Assembly: GCA_935421135.1 (NCBI GenBank) | Contig: OW285192.1 | Coordinates: 1,531,501 to 1,595,500 of the forward strand | Direction: 5' to 3' | From: Bugulina stolonifera | Taxonomy: Eukaryota > Bryozoa > Gymnolaemata > Cheilostomatida > Bugulidae | DNA length: 64,000 nucleotides | Part shown: piece by piece, positions 44,035-55,400 of the stretch | Position numbering within the stretch: the first letter of the stretch is position 1 | Layout: each line of letters opens with the position of its first letter | The notes under the pieces: model-generated | The model's input: the letters and a program-made list of their open reading frames with translations, nothing else | What the model was told of the DNA's origin: nothing | Databases searched by the model: none | Program-made: the position numbers and the translations under genes

Positions 44035-44205
44035 ACAAGTGGTTTATGTCTATGTTCAATGCAGCCTCTCTTATTTAGGTTTGTTGCAGTTGTGCTACTA
44101 TAAGCAGAGTAGTGTCCTCTCGCCCATGTTTGACTCATTAGTACTATTCAATGCTGCTTCAAACGCAACTTTGTTATGAAAACGCAACTTAGTGCTTTAT
44201 GTCTT

Positions 44206-44263
44206 AAGCTGAGTCCAGACTATAACGATTTTCATGAAAATCGTTATAGTCTGGACTCAGCTT
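44206..44263. mobile_element. 58-bp perfect palindrome, probable minimal MITE
   Basis: aagctgagtccagactataa and onward is perfectly self-complementary around ttcatgaa. With TTA on both sides, the duplication type seen for PIF/Harbinger elements. Confidence 0.75.
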
Positions 44264-44458
44264 TATAGAGAAAATTGTTGAATTCAAGCTGTTTGTATAG
44301 AAAGAATACTGTAGTGTTTATTGATGATAGATATACATGTAAGTGCTCAAAGCATGGGAAGGTACATGGACCACAAAAATGTCCTGCATTTGGCACCAAA
44401 AATGTAATAAGTGTAATCTGAGAAATCAAAGGGCTAGTATGTGAAAGTGACACTGGGG

Positions 44459-44971
44459 CAGGGCCGTAGCCACCTATGAAAAGTTGGTGGGGGCCAAATA
44501 ATCAGGCCGGGTCCAAATACTGTACTCCTTTACAATGATGAAAAACATGCAATGGAATGAGGTAGAACTAACGAATCTACAAGAAGCAGCTGAAAGCATG
44601 TGTTTCTTTCCTATCATAGAGTTATTTCGTCCTATAAGATTGATCATATGATTATGTAAACATTATTGACATTGCATCGCAGACAGATAGCTGAATCCAA
44701 AAAAGTTTATTCAATTGAAAAACAATATAACTGTTTAGATTTTCAAGGCTCATCTTTTTTAACACATAGTGTACATAGACTGTGCATACGTTGAAATTAA
44801 CAGTTATCACATTGTCCTTCTACATTTTGTGAACCTTGTTAATAGGAAAGTGGACAAAAAACTTCAAGCACTGATTTTATCAAGATATCAAATTGACTAG
44901 ATACACAACTTCGCAAATCTCAAATGTTGGCACGGCCAGGCTGTGTGACCGCATGGGTGGATACGGCCCTG
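44459..44971. mobile_element. hAT-type MITE
   Basis: Terminal inverted repeats cagggccgtagccacc and ggtggatacggccctg, flanked by the 8-bp near-identical duplications cactgggg (44451-44458) and cactggtg (44972-44979). No coding capacity. Confidence 0.8.
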
Positions 44972-45409
44972 CACTGGTGACATATACTTTGGTGAAATAT
45001 CACAAGTTGATAATACAGGACCAGGTTCTTGGTATAGCTAACGCTAATGTCAGTACTGATAGATGAAAAAATCAGGTAGTACGCTTTAAATTATATACAG
45101 AGGCATCTCTAAGTGTATGTGGACCTAGACATTGTGCTGGCACTGTACACAAAACTATCAAAACATTGTTTGGTCCAGGTCACAATCTATTGCACTGCTT
45201 GGGAGTTATTGCTTGCAAAATGTGTGCTCAAGCAGAGGTAATCACAGAAGACATATATGTGATAGACAAACAAACAGTGCCTTTGCTACTGTAAGTAGAA
45301 AAACATGTGAAAGTTTAAAATTGTTGGTGGTTGATCACACTCGATGTGAGATTGGTTTGTTAGAGGTAGACAGTAGATTCTTTAGGGGTCTAGGCAAGGT
45401 AGACAGAGT

Positions 45410-47760
45410 ATAGTATTTCTTTGGATTCAGAGGCTAAACCATTTGCTATCCACGTTCCAAGATCTGTAGCTATCCCGTTACGAGTAAAGGCAGAAAAGGC
45501 TTTACAAAAGATGGTAAAATTATACATGTACATGTAGTTTCAGTAGAAAAGCCAACATCCTGGGTGGCCCCTATGGTAGCAGTGCCTAAATCTGGCCAAG
45601 ACTCAGTCAGAATCTGTACTGATTTTACACAAATAAATAAGCACATGTCTACAGTTGAAGACAGTTTAGCTAATATAGGGGAAAGCAAGCTCTTTTCCAA
45701 AATTGTTGTGAATAGCGGATTCTGGCAGATTCCCCTTTCATCTGAATCTTCCTCACTCACAAAGAAAGATATCCATACCTAAGGTTGCCGCAAGGCCTCA
45801 GTAGCTCTCCTGAAATTTTTCAGGCTGAGATGTCCAGGATTCTGTACGGAGTAGAGGGTGTTATTATTCATATGGATGGTATTCTAGTATATGGCAGAGA
45901 TCAAACACAACATGATGATTGCCTGCAACAGGTAGTGAAACACATCTTGGAAGCTGGTTTGACTTTGAATAAATCAAAATGTCAATTTGGAGTTCCACAG
46001 GTGCAATTTCTGGGTCATACAATAGACCAACATGGCATAAATACAGGGCCTAGATTACAAGGCATGGGAGACTTTCCTACACAGAAGAAAGTTTCCAATG
46101 TGAGAAGCTTCTTGGGATTAGCTAGTCAATTTGCAAAGTTCTTCAGCAAATTAGCCGTTGGAAGTAACCCACTTAGAGAACTATTGCACAAACATGTAGA
46201 ATGGTATTGGGGGTAATAGCCAGGTAGAAGTCTTTCAGCAAGTAATTATTCAACGAACCCCTTGTACTGGCTACTTATTGCCCATCAAGAGTAACAATTA
46301 TAGTAACTATAGAAGCAAGCAACTTTGGGTTAGGAGCTACTTTAAGTCAAATACAAAATTATTTGCGATTTGACTATACAATACGGCATATTAGTGGAAA
46401 AGGCAACATATCGGCTGATGCATTATCTCGTCACACCTTCGCAAAGCCAGAGCCATTGGATTTTGTGAGGCTCGATGAAATTGAACATTATAGTGTTGTG
46501 GATGTGTACACGCGACCCAGTGTACACCAACCACCAACGGCCGTAGCAAAGCAATCAACGAGACTACCTATGTGCATACACTTGAGAGGCAACTGCTCTT
46601 TAGATACTGTTACTGTCTAAGACTAAACAATACTGGCTTCATTACTGTGTGCAATAGTGTATTGAATAGGATAGATGTTCACAGCACAAAAGCATGCAGC
46701 ATAAAGAGAAAGATAAGCGGTATTCAACTGCTTTTATACTAGACAAAGGACGAACAGTGTCGTTCACATTAATAGTAGGCCGTTGGCATAAAGTCGTTTA
46801 TATATATAACAATAAGGCCGTTCACAAAAGTAACGGCCAGTAGTGAAGTACTATAATTGGCTACAGACACTGATTACATAATACTAGAGTGAGGATTATA
46901 TAATTAGCTAAGCCTTAACTAGTAGCCTCAAGGGTCCTTTGTCAGTGCTCAGGAGCATGTCTATAACAATAGCACTGAGGTGATTTATTTTAATGGCCTA
47001 GACAAGCGTCTGGAGCAAATCAGAGAAGGGCAACATAATGAGGAGGTATTCAGTAAAGTCATAAGCTATGTTAAAAAAGGATGGCCAGCCTATTTGTCAA
47101 CTGAAGACACTTTGTCGAAACCTTCTTTTGACCGGAAATTTTTTTTTACCATCAATAAAGGGATTTTAATGTTTGGAATTAGGATTGTTATTCCACTTGC
47201 ACAAAGAATGAATGTGCCATGTAACTTGCACCAAAGACATCTTGGGAAAATAAAAAAAGTCAAAATCCTGCATGGAACTGTGTGTGGTGGCCCAGCATGT
47301 CCAAAACTATGATAAGCCAATGCCAGCGGTGCCGGTGCCGTGAAGAGTCGAATAAACCTACTGAACCTCTTAGGCCTACAGTGACTCCAGAGAGACCGTG
47401 GCAGGTGCTTGGTTCAGATTTGTTTCATTGTAGAGGCCAGGTATATTTAATGCTCATTGAGTATTACCCTAGAATTTCAGAAAGAAAGTGATACCTCCAA
47501 GGAATGTTATAAGTCACATGAAAAGCATGTTTTCAAGACACGATATTCCAGAGTGTGTAATTTCAGACCATAATTTTTGCCTACAGAATTTGCATGGGTT
47601 TCCAAGGAATATGGCTTTAACCATGTCACAAGTAGCCTACATTACCCTAGAGCCAATGGAGTCGTTGAGAGATCTATTCAGACAGTAAAGCAGATGTTGA
47701 AGAAGGAAAGTGACCCAAAATGGGTCAGGTTATTACGAAAGGTGCTTAGAATCATCTAAA
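45410..47760 (+). pseudogene. Decayed Ty3/Gypsy retrotransposon pol
   Basis: The frames read, in order: an end-of-protease/RT-start region (45440-45530, RSVAIPLRVKAEKAL); reverse transcriptase (PTSWVAPMVAVPKSG, VRICTDF, NSGFWQIPLSSES at 45550-45780; PQGLSSSPEIFQAEMSRIL, HMDGILVYGRD in place of the usual MDDILV, LNKSKCQFG, FLGHTID at 45785-46216); a remnant of RNase H (YTIRHISGKGNISADALSRH, 46363-46440); and integrase zinc finger and core (46980-47760, GWPAYLST, CQRCRCREE, HYPRANGVVERSIQTVKQML). Stops and frameshifts separate the pieces, and 46460-46960 lacks recognisable pol. It cannot be a working element. The direct repeats that flank it are probably not its LTRs. Confidence 0.88.
46620..46980. 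other. Non-pol sequence interrupting the retrotransposon
   Basis: About 360 bases with no recognisable pol residues; it contains accgttaatagtaggccgtt-like segments (taggccgttggcat, aaggccgttcac). Possibly a small insertion. Confidence 0.4.
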
Positions 47761-47989
47761 TCATATACAAAACGAATATCAAGTAATTCTGAGAGGTCAG
47801 GCCTCTTTACATGGGTAATAAAACAGGACAATGTCTTAGTAATGCTATATACAGGTACGTGATAATCAAATAGATGGTTAGACATGTAATACAAGGCAAG
47901 TGTGAGTAGTTATAACTGTGTTAATGTTCGTAATGTCTGGATGAGTCTGTTTGGAGATGGAGCCGGGTCTTTCCAACTATTACAGAGGG

Positions 47990-49158
47990 CTCAGAGGGCT
48001 TCAACTGTTTGCTCCAGCACTACTATGTGGGGGGCTCAGAGGGACTCAACTGTTTGCTCCAGCACTACTGTGTGGGGGGGGGGGAGTACACAAGCTTGGT
48101 TTGTATAATATGTCAATGTAGAGCTTGGATCGGCTGATATACATTGTGTTGTATGTAACTGTTTACAAACTGTGCAGTAGGTTGACCTAACAGCTGTCAG
48201 TACTGGTGTGGAATAGATAACACATGATACAATACATACATGAAGAATGCTGAAGATTGTTTTTATTGTGTATATTATGATGTATATTTAAAACAGCACA
48301 ACTATAAGAAAATAGAATACCAGAGAAAGAAAAGCAAACGAACACAATGCATTTATCTATAAGTTTAATTGTACAAAGAAAAAACTTGGAAAAAACATTT
48401 ATTCAGGATTTAGACACGGGTTGAAGGGGTTGAAGCGATCAAGAGAGATCTTGTCATAATACAGAATCTGAGGACACAATCTGAGGACACGGATATTTGA
48501 AAGTATTGCAAACTTAATTAATAGATAGATATTTGTGTGCTAAGACATTCTGGGGAGACCATGTACTGCATAGCAATACATTGCAGTCTAGCACAGCGGA
48601 TTGTATTACCGTCTCATTTGCACGTACATGTAGTACATGATTTATAGAGAGATAATATTATAGAGTAGTAAGTCAGCAGACGTCATCCAGTCTAGTTGAA
48701 ACTCATCTTCACAACTAATACGGCAAAGTGAGACTCTACAATACACCACAGTACCATGGAAACACAGTGTGTTACTGAGACTCTACAATACACCACAGTA
48801 CCATGGAAACACAGTGTGTTACTGAGACTCTACAATACACCACAGTACCATGGAAACACAGTGTGTTACTGAGACTCTACAATACACCACAGTACCATGG
48901 AAACACGGTGTGTTACTGAGACTCTACAATACACCACAGTACCATGGAAACACAGTGTGTTACTGAGACTCTACAATACACCACAGTACCATGGAAACAC
49001 AGTGTGTTACTGAGACTCTACAATACACCACAGTACCATGGAAACACAGTGTGTTACTGAGACTCTACAATACACCACAGTACCATGGAAACACGGTGTG
49101 TTACTGACATGGAATCGCAGTATGTCACTGATATGTAAATAGGGTGTGCTACTAATAT
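47990..49158. repeat. Right copy of the ~1.1-kb direct repeat
   Basis: Matches 41993-44034 without the LTR. It carries eight copies of the 46-bp ctctacaatacaccacagta unit against four in the left copy. Confidence 0.88.
48398..48480 (-). other. Candidate terminal exon and poly(A) signal of gene B
   Basis: On the minus strand there are two tcctcag acceptors (exon starts at 48480 or 48467) followed by a short open stretch and TAA within GAATAAA (AATAAA at 48398-48403). One frame reads YYDKISFDRFNPFNPC, but the preceding donor's phase would select another frame with an earlier stop. The same block is preserved in the left repeat copy at 42413-42482. Confidence 0.35.
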
Positions 49159-49215
49159 ACTAACGTACTAACACACTAATACACTACATTAATCTATTAA
49201 TATACTGTAACTTAC

Positions 49216-49403
49216 TGCCACTGGACCAATTGACGTATGTGGAACCAGATGCGTAGAGGAACATGGGAGTGCTGCTACCAGCGTTAGCCCATTCTGAGCA
49301 GCCGACATTGGCAGCTGCCTGAACAAACAGCCAGCCACTGTCCGCAGTACAACCTCCATGGTTACGGCTGATGTAGAACGTGAAGTCTGTATGACCAGTC
49401 CCC
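49216..49403 (-). CDS. Gene B: C-terminal domain, exon 4 (last certain coding exon)
   Basis: 188 nt, phase 2-1, FYISRNHGGCTADSGWLFVQ, CSEWANAG, PMFLYASGSTYVNW. It ends at gtaagtt, so at least one more exon follows. Confidence 0.83.
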
Positions 49404-52400
49404 CTAGAATATCACATGAAGTACATTAGCTGTCTATAACTATTATTATAAGGTACATACAGTGTGCGTTTTCAGCCTATGAAGGACGGATAATGAGGCA
49501 CAGAGCTCTATGTAGAACATCCATAGAAATAATCAGATTCATACAGATAGATAGGGGATAAACATGCAGTCATTCTAGCCAGCTTTACTCTGTACATACA
49601 ACTAGTTATCTTCCGATTGGTCTTCAGATCATCTACTGAGTTTCCTATAATACCCATTGACTACTGCATTGACTGTTTGCATTGACTGCATTGACTATTG
49701 CATTGACTATTGTCTTGACTATTTGCATTGACTATTTGCATTGGATATTTGCATTGACTAGTTGCATTGGCTATTTACATTGACTATTTGCATTGGCTAT
49801 TTACATTGACTATTTGCATTGGCTATTTGCATTGGCTATTTGCATTGACTATTTGCATTGGCCATTTGCATTGGCTATTTGCATTGACTATTTCCAGTTG
49901 CACGCATGTACAGACATAGCATAATGTGGAGCACACCATATCTCTACGGCTCTGATAGCTAATCATCCTTTCTCTTTCACTAGGCAGTAGTCGACGGATA
50001 AGAATACAATCCCTCATTGTAGCTACATAATACCTTAAGCACAGTGGGCACAAACGTGTAACCTTGGTAACTCAAGTCACATTTACCCCATCTGCCAGAT
50101 ATTCTGTGATTCAGAGTTCAAGTCTGTGTATGACGATGATGAGTAGTCGGAGGAGCCAAACCAGCTGGTCTTAGTGGTACTTCCTGCGTCATATTCGATA
50201 TACTTGAGGAAGTTTCCAGAAGTGTCGTACAACTCCACACGAACCTACAGGTTTACAGCAATAGATGCAGTCAGAATCAATGATGCGACTAATCACAATG
50301 TAATAAACTAATACGACACTGCATCTGGTATTATAAGAGCTCGTACAACCCAAGTTTATAAGAGTACTACTTCAACTATGCTAAAATATGTTAGAACACA
50401 ACTTCAAAGGTGAGTTATAATAATATTCCAGGCAAAGAATTGAGTAGCCAAGTAGCAGTAGCAGCAGCAGCAGCAGCGGCAGCAGTAGCAGCAGGTTGGT
50501 TATCTTCTATTTTAAGTCATATAGCCCGCTTTTGTTCCTGTGAACTGTTTACTGACATGCAAGTCTGTATTCTCAGAAAATAGTACCTAATATTACTAAC
50601 AATCTGAATCCAACTCCTTCAGGTTACACGTGTAGTGGATTGGATGGACATATCCGCTTATTATGGTCAATCTATCGGAGCTTTATGGTGGATTGTTGTA
50701 GTTTCTGTCATACTCTAGATGCATATTTGGGGTAGGGGGGGACCTTTACCCCCCATATTTGGTAGTATGCTGTATAATAATGTGTACAACTCACCGTGGA
50801 TTTGGAGCTTAGATCGGCCCAGTAGTCTATTAGTCGACTCTTGAGGTAAGTGAAGCTGGAATCTGTGTCTGAGAAAGCCATTGCAGCAGAATCAGCCGCA
50901 TCATGATAGCTGCCAGTCTAGATATGTATATATACATGATTATACAATACAGTGTGTATATACATGATTATACAATACAGTGTATAATATATACATGATT
51001 ATACAGTACAGTGTATATATACATGATTATACAATACAGTGTATATATACGATGTACATACATAAAACACATACTACACACATACTATACACTACAGATA
51101 TGCTAGTGTTTACAGTACTTACAGTGGAATATGCATCATAAGGGGAGTAACCGTGGTACTCCACATGTTTTGTCAGCAGCTTGTATTTACCTAAACAGAG
51201 TAAATAAGTGTGTGTTAATTTGACTAGTGTATGTCTAAAAGTGCTTTCAGACCGCAGTTTATGCTAGCTAACAGCGGACCTACCCAGAACCGTTTATTGT
51301 GAGAGTAGCGTCACTGGGGGAACGTTATGGATGACATGTTGGACCTGTTAGAACCAATCAGAATTGCCGATAGACGGATTTGACCAATACAATCCTCTGT
51401 TACATGGGCTCAATATGGCCTTTTGTTTGCTTCTGGTGGCATAACTCTCACAATCAACGGCTCTGGAGCACCCAACCTAACCATGATTACATCATATGTA
51501 TATGTATTACAGTGAGCGGTAGGAGTCAACGAGTTCAACAAGCTGAACTGGCAATAGCGAACTGAGACATGCCAGCTATAGTACAGTAATAGTTAACTGC
51601 ATTGTGTTTCGCAACCAACAGCAGTGTGAAAGCAACATTAACCAATCAGGGATCTAATGTCACTATATTATATAACAAGGTTTTGATGTGGTTGGCTGCC
51701 ATTTATGTTTAGTTTCAACTTTAGGGTTTTTCTTGCTATTCAAATAAACAGTGACAATCGTTATGACGTATTGTACTGTACGTACTGGAATCTTTAAGGA
51801 AGTAGGCCTGACTGTCAGTGTCATGTACAACAGTTGTCCAATCATCATGGAAGTTGGCGTCGGTTATGTAACACTCCTGGGCAGTTGATCGATAGCTGTA
51901 AGAATAATATAAGTGTAGTAATGCTAGACTGTGGGATGCATCACCATAATAAACAGTTTACACAGAAATGAAACATTAGTACAGTATCGGACATAACACT
52001 GGCCTGGATATAAAACAGGTAAGTAGAGCACCTGTAGTGCGATGTCATATATCACACACTACACCAACCTGGAAGAGCATCTGAACTATGATGTCATATG
52101 TCACATACTGTACTCACCTGAATGTCTGACAAGTTGTGAAGGTGCTCAGACACAGCTTATAGCAGTCTGATTTAGTTGCTACAGACTGGAAGTAGATGTC
52201 AAACATGCTACCAGTCTGTCCATCTATAATTCTTAGATCAGTGAGGTCAGACCAGCTATTACTCTCTGTAATATATTACGTGTAGTATACTATATGCTGT
52301 ATATGTCCATTATATTACATATGTTATATATTATATACTGTATATGTCCATTATATTACATATGGTATATATTATATACTGTATATGTTAATTATATTAC

Positions 52401-55400
52401 ATATGGTATGTTATGTATTGTATATGTTATTTATATTACATGTGGTATATTATATATTATACTGTATACTATTGCCTGTTATATAAAATGTGTTATATAT
52501 TCCACCATGGCAACAAGCATTTGATTCGGGACCACATGTGTCGCCTTGAGTAGTCATTGGACTACTAGTACCTGTTGATCTTTCATGTAATGAGAAGACC
52601 TAGCACCACTCATAGGTTCTTCGTTTTGGACAAGAGGGTCATCTTAGGACGGCATACACACCCCCAGAAACCATTACAATATATTGTATATGTTAATCAT
52701 ATTACATCTGGTATATTATATACTGTATACTATTGCTTTATTATATAAAATGTGTTATATATATTTTACCATGGCAATTGCGTAGCATAGGGAGACTTAC
52801 GGAAGTTTCCAGACTGGCTGGAAGGTGTGTACATAGCATAAGTCTTGTAGTTGCTATTCGATTCCATACTCAGTCCTGTCATGGTTGTAATTCCCTTGGG
52901 GAAGCGACAAGTTGATGAGCCATAACTAAAATAAAGGGAACTCATGTTATATGAATATACCCAACAAAGTACCACTATGAGAGAATATGACATAACCATA
53001 GGCATAACCATCTAGGCGTTATACAATAGATGGAGAATTCCTTTAGCCTACAGTGATGGTGGAATTTGTGCTACACTGAAGTTACATTATCACACTTGGT
53101 CATATGCCAATTAAAAAGCATTTAGTAGATTGTGAAGGGAAGCTACTGCTGACTAGTTTGAGTTCTGTGAACAGGAGCAGAAGGATATGCTGTTTGAATA
53201 TAGAACTTATGCTAAGATGGAACATAAAGATTACTGCCAAAGAAATGCTGAATTTACAACTTCCCTCTAACACTGATATTTTGGAAAAACAATCATTGCT
53301 TAGATAAGATTATTGTTATTTGTATTGTGAAACAGATTGTAATAAATAGCCTGTGTTCTTTAATGACAAGTCATATTCAATAGCCTGTGTTCTATAATAC
53401 CTGTAGGCATAGCAGGAGCCACTTTCACCAGCATACATTTCACACAGTTTGTAGCAGTCCTCGTGTGAACCAACACCACTGGCAATAAAATTACTGGAGT
53501 CGCTATTACTACCTCCGGAGTAGATCAGCTGACTAGGTGCCTCAGTGTAGTCGGAGGAAGAAGGAGCAGCACTGTAATCTACAGCACATAACAATGAACT
53601 GTAATCTACAGCATATAACAATGAACTGTAATCTACAGCACATGACAATGAACTGTAATCTACAGCACATTACAATGAACTGTAATCTACAGCACATAAC
53701 AATGAACTGCAATCTACAACACAAAACCATGAACTGTAATCTACAGCACATAACAATGAACTGTAATCTACAGCACATAATATAGTAATATAGCAACTTT
53801 CATATATTACATAATACATGACATGTGGAGTAGATAGCAAACATACCAACGTCGCCACCACCTGAAGGTTTAGGGTCGTAGACAAAGTAGGTCGTGTAAT
53901 CTGACACAGCGTCATGACTGAGACTGGAGAGTGTGAGGCTGCCAGAGTCGAGAGGGAAATAGCAGAGCTTAGTAGAGGAGGAATAGCTGAAGGAGATATA
54001 GTACACTTCTTGTAGAAAGATTTACAGGGTCACTAATCATGGAATACTCTAAAGCATGCAGCATGCAATTGTCTATGTATAATACACACGCTCTATATAA
54101 TATACATGTATAGTGTGTAATAACATGTAGAATCTGTGCTACTATTCCACTGTGGGAACTGTACTGAACAGCTGACCCTCTCTAATTCTAGCTGTCTTTG
54201 GTCACTGGATGGCTCTGGCTCAGCATATTACACTTTCTAACATAAACTGCTGAAAACTTGTAGAATGACTGAAGTGTGCTCCTAGGGCTATCTCTGAGTT
54301 GCACTGATGAGGTGTCAAACACTGAAACCATTTAGAAATTGAGTGTAAAGTAACACAATACCAACCTGAATACAAGACATCTACCGGAATTGATCTCTAG
54401 ACACGTTCTATAACAGTCTTGGAGGTCAGTGAGCCCATCCATGCGGTAGTTATCTGCAACTGTGGTGTAACTGGCACCAGCATAGAATATCTCAGTAGTG
54501 GCCACAGTATAGTCAGATGATGTGATAGACTGTGAAAAGTGACCTATTCAAACAGAAACGGGAAGTTGTGACCTATATATAAAATGACAGTCTTATTGGT
54601 TTCAAAAAGTACTAACATTCATACTTACTTCACCAAAATCAAGTTGATGATATTTTCTACACTTGCTCGACACACGAACACAAGCCTGGAATATATTGCT
54701 CGCATCTATTATATTATTAACCAATAATAGAGTAGTATGTACTCACTACTTCCTGTGTAGAAGTAGAGGTATCCTGCATAGGTGGATGAGTCTGCGTACG
54801 ATAAGTCAGCATAAACCAGACTGCTGGTGTGGTATGGCACAACACAAGTCTTAGCGGAAGAGTAGCTACAAGACAGCATAAAATAATCAGGTTGTGCTAC
54901 ATATATACTCTTACATACCGTAGATAGTCTCAAACGATAGCCCATCAGTTTAGTTAGTGGATGAATATTTCAGAAGAGTGTAGCTGGAGAGAATTAGTTA
55001 GATGTTTAGAGTTGTCACCCCTTTATCCCATACTTGGTGAACAGGAAATTCAGTTGACAACCACCAGTCAAGGTGTCACATTGGCCTGTAGGTTCAACTG
55101 AAGAATGCATATCTGGACATGAATCAGTACATGAAAAGACAGGGGAGACAATAATGTCTAAACTGGGGACGAGTAGATGGCATTGGAAGCGGGCTGATGT
55201 CATGCAGTCATCTGAGTGACGAAGAGATCATTGATAAGTAAATGAGGTCTAACCTGAACATGTTACAATCGCCATCGTTAATCATCAGACAGACTCTGTA
55301 ACAATATAGTGCCGAGTCGACGCCCTCCATCTTGATATTGTTACCAGAGTCATCTATACCAGTGCCGATATAGTAGACAACGCCTGCAGTCATCAGCACC

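Noticed and set aside
41993..49158. Calling the 1.1-kb direct repeats the LTRs of the Ty3 element
   Set aside because: No TG...CA ends or target duplication seen, and both contain an internal minus-strand acceptor and poly(A) signal more like a gene 3' end. Not fully excluded.
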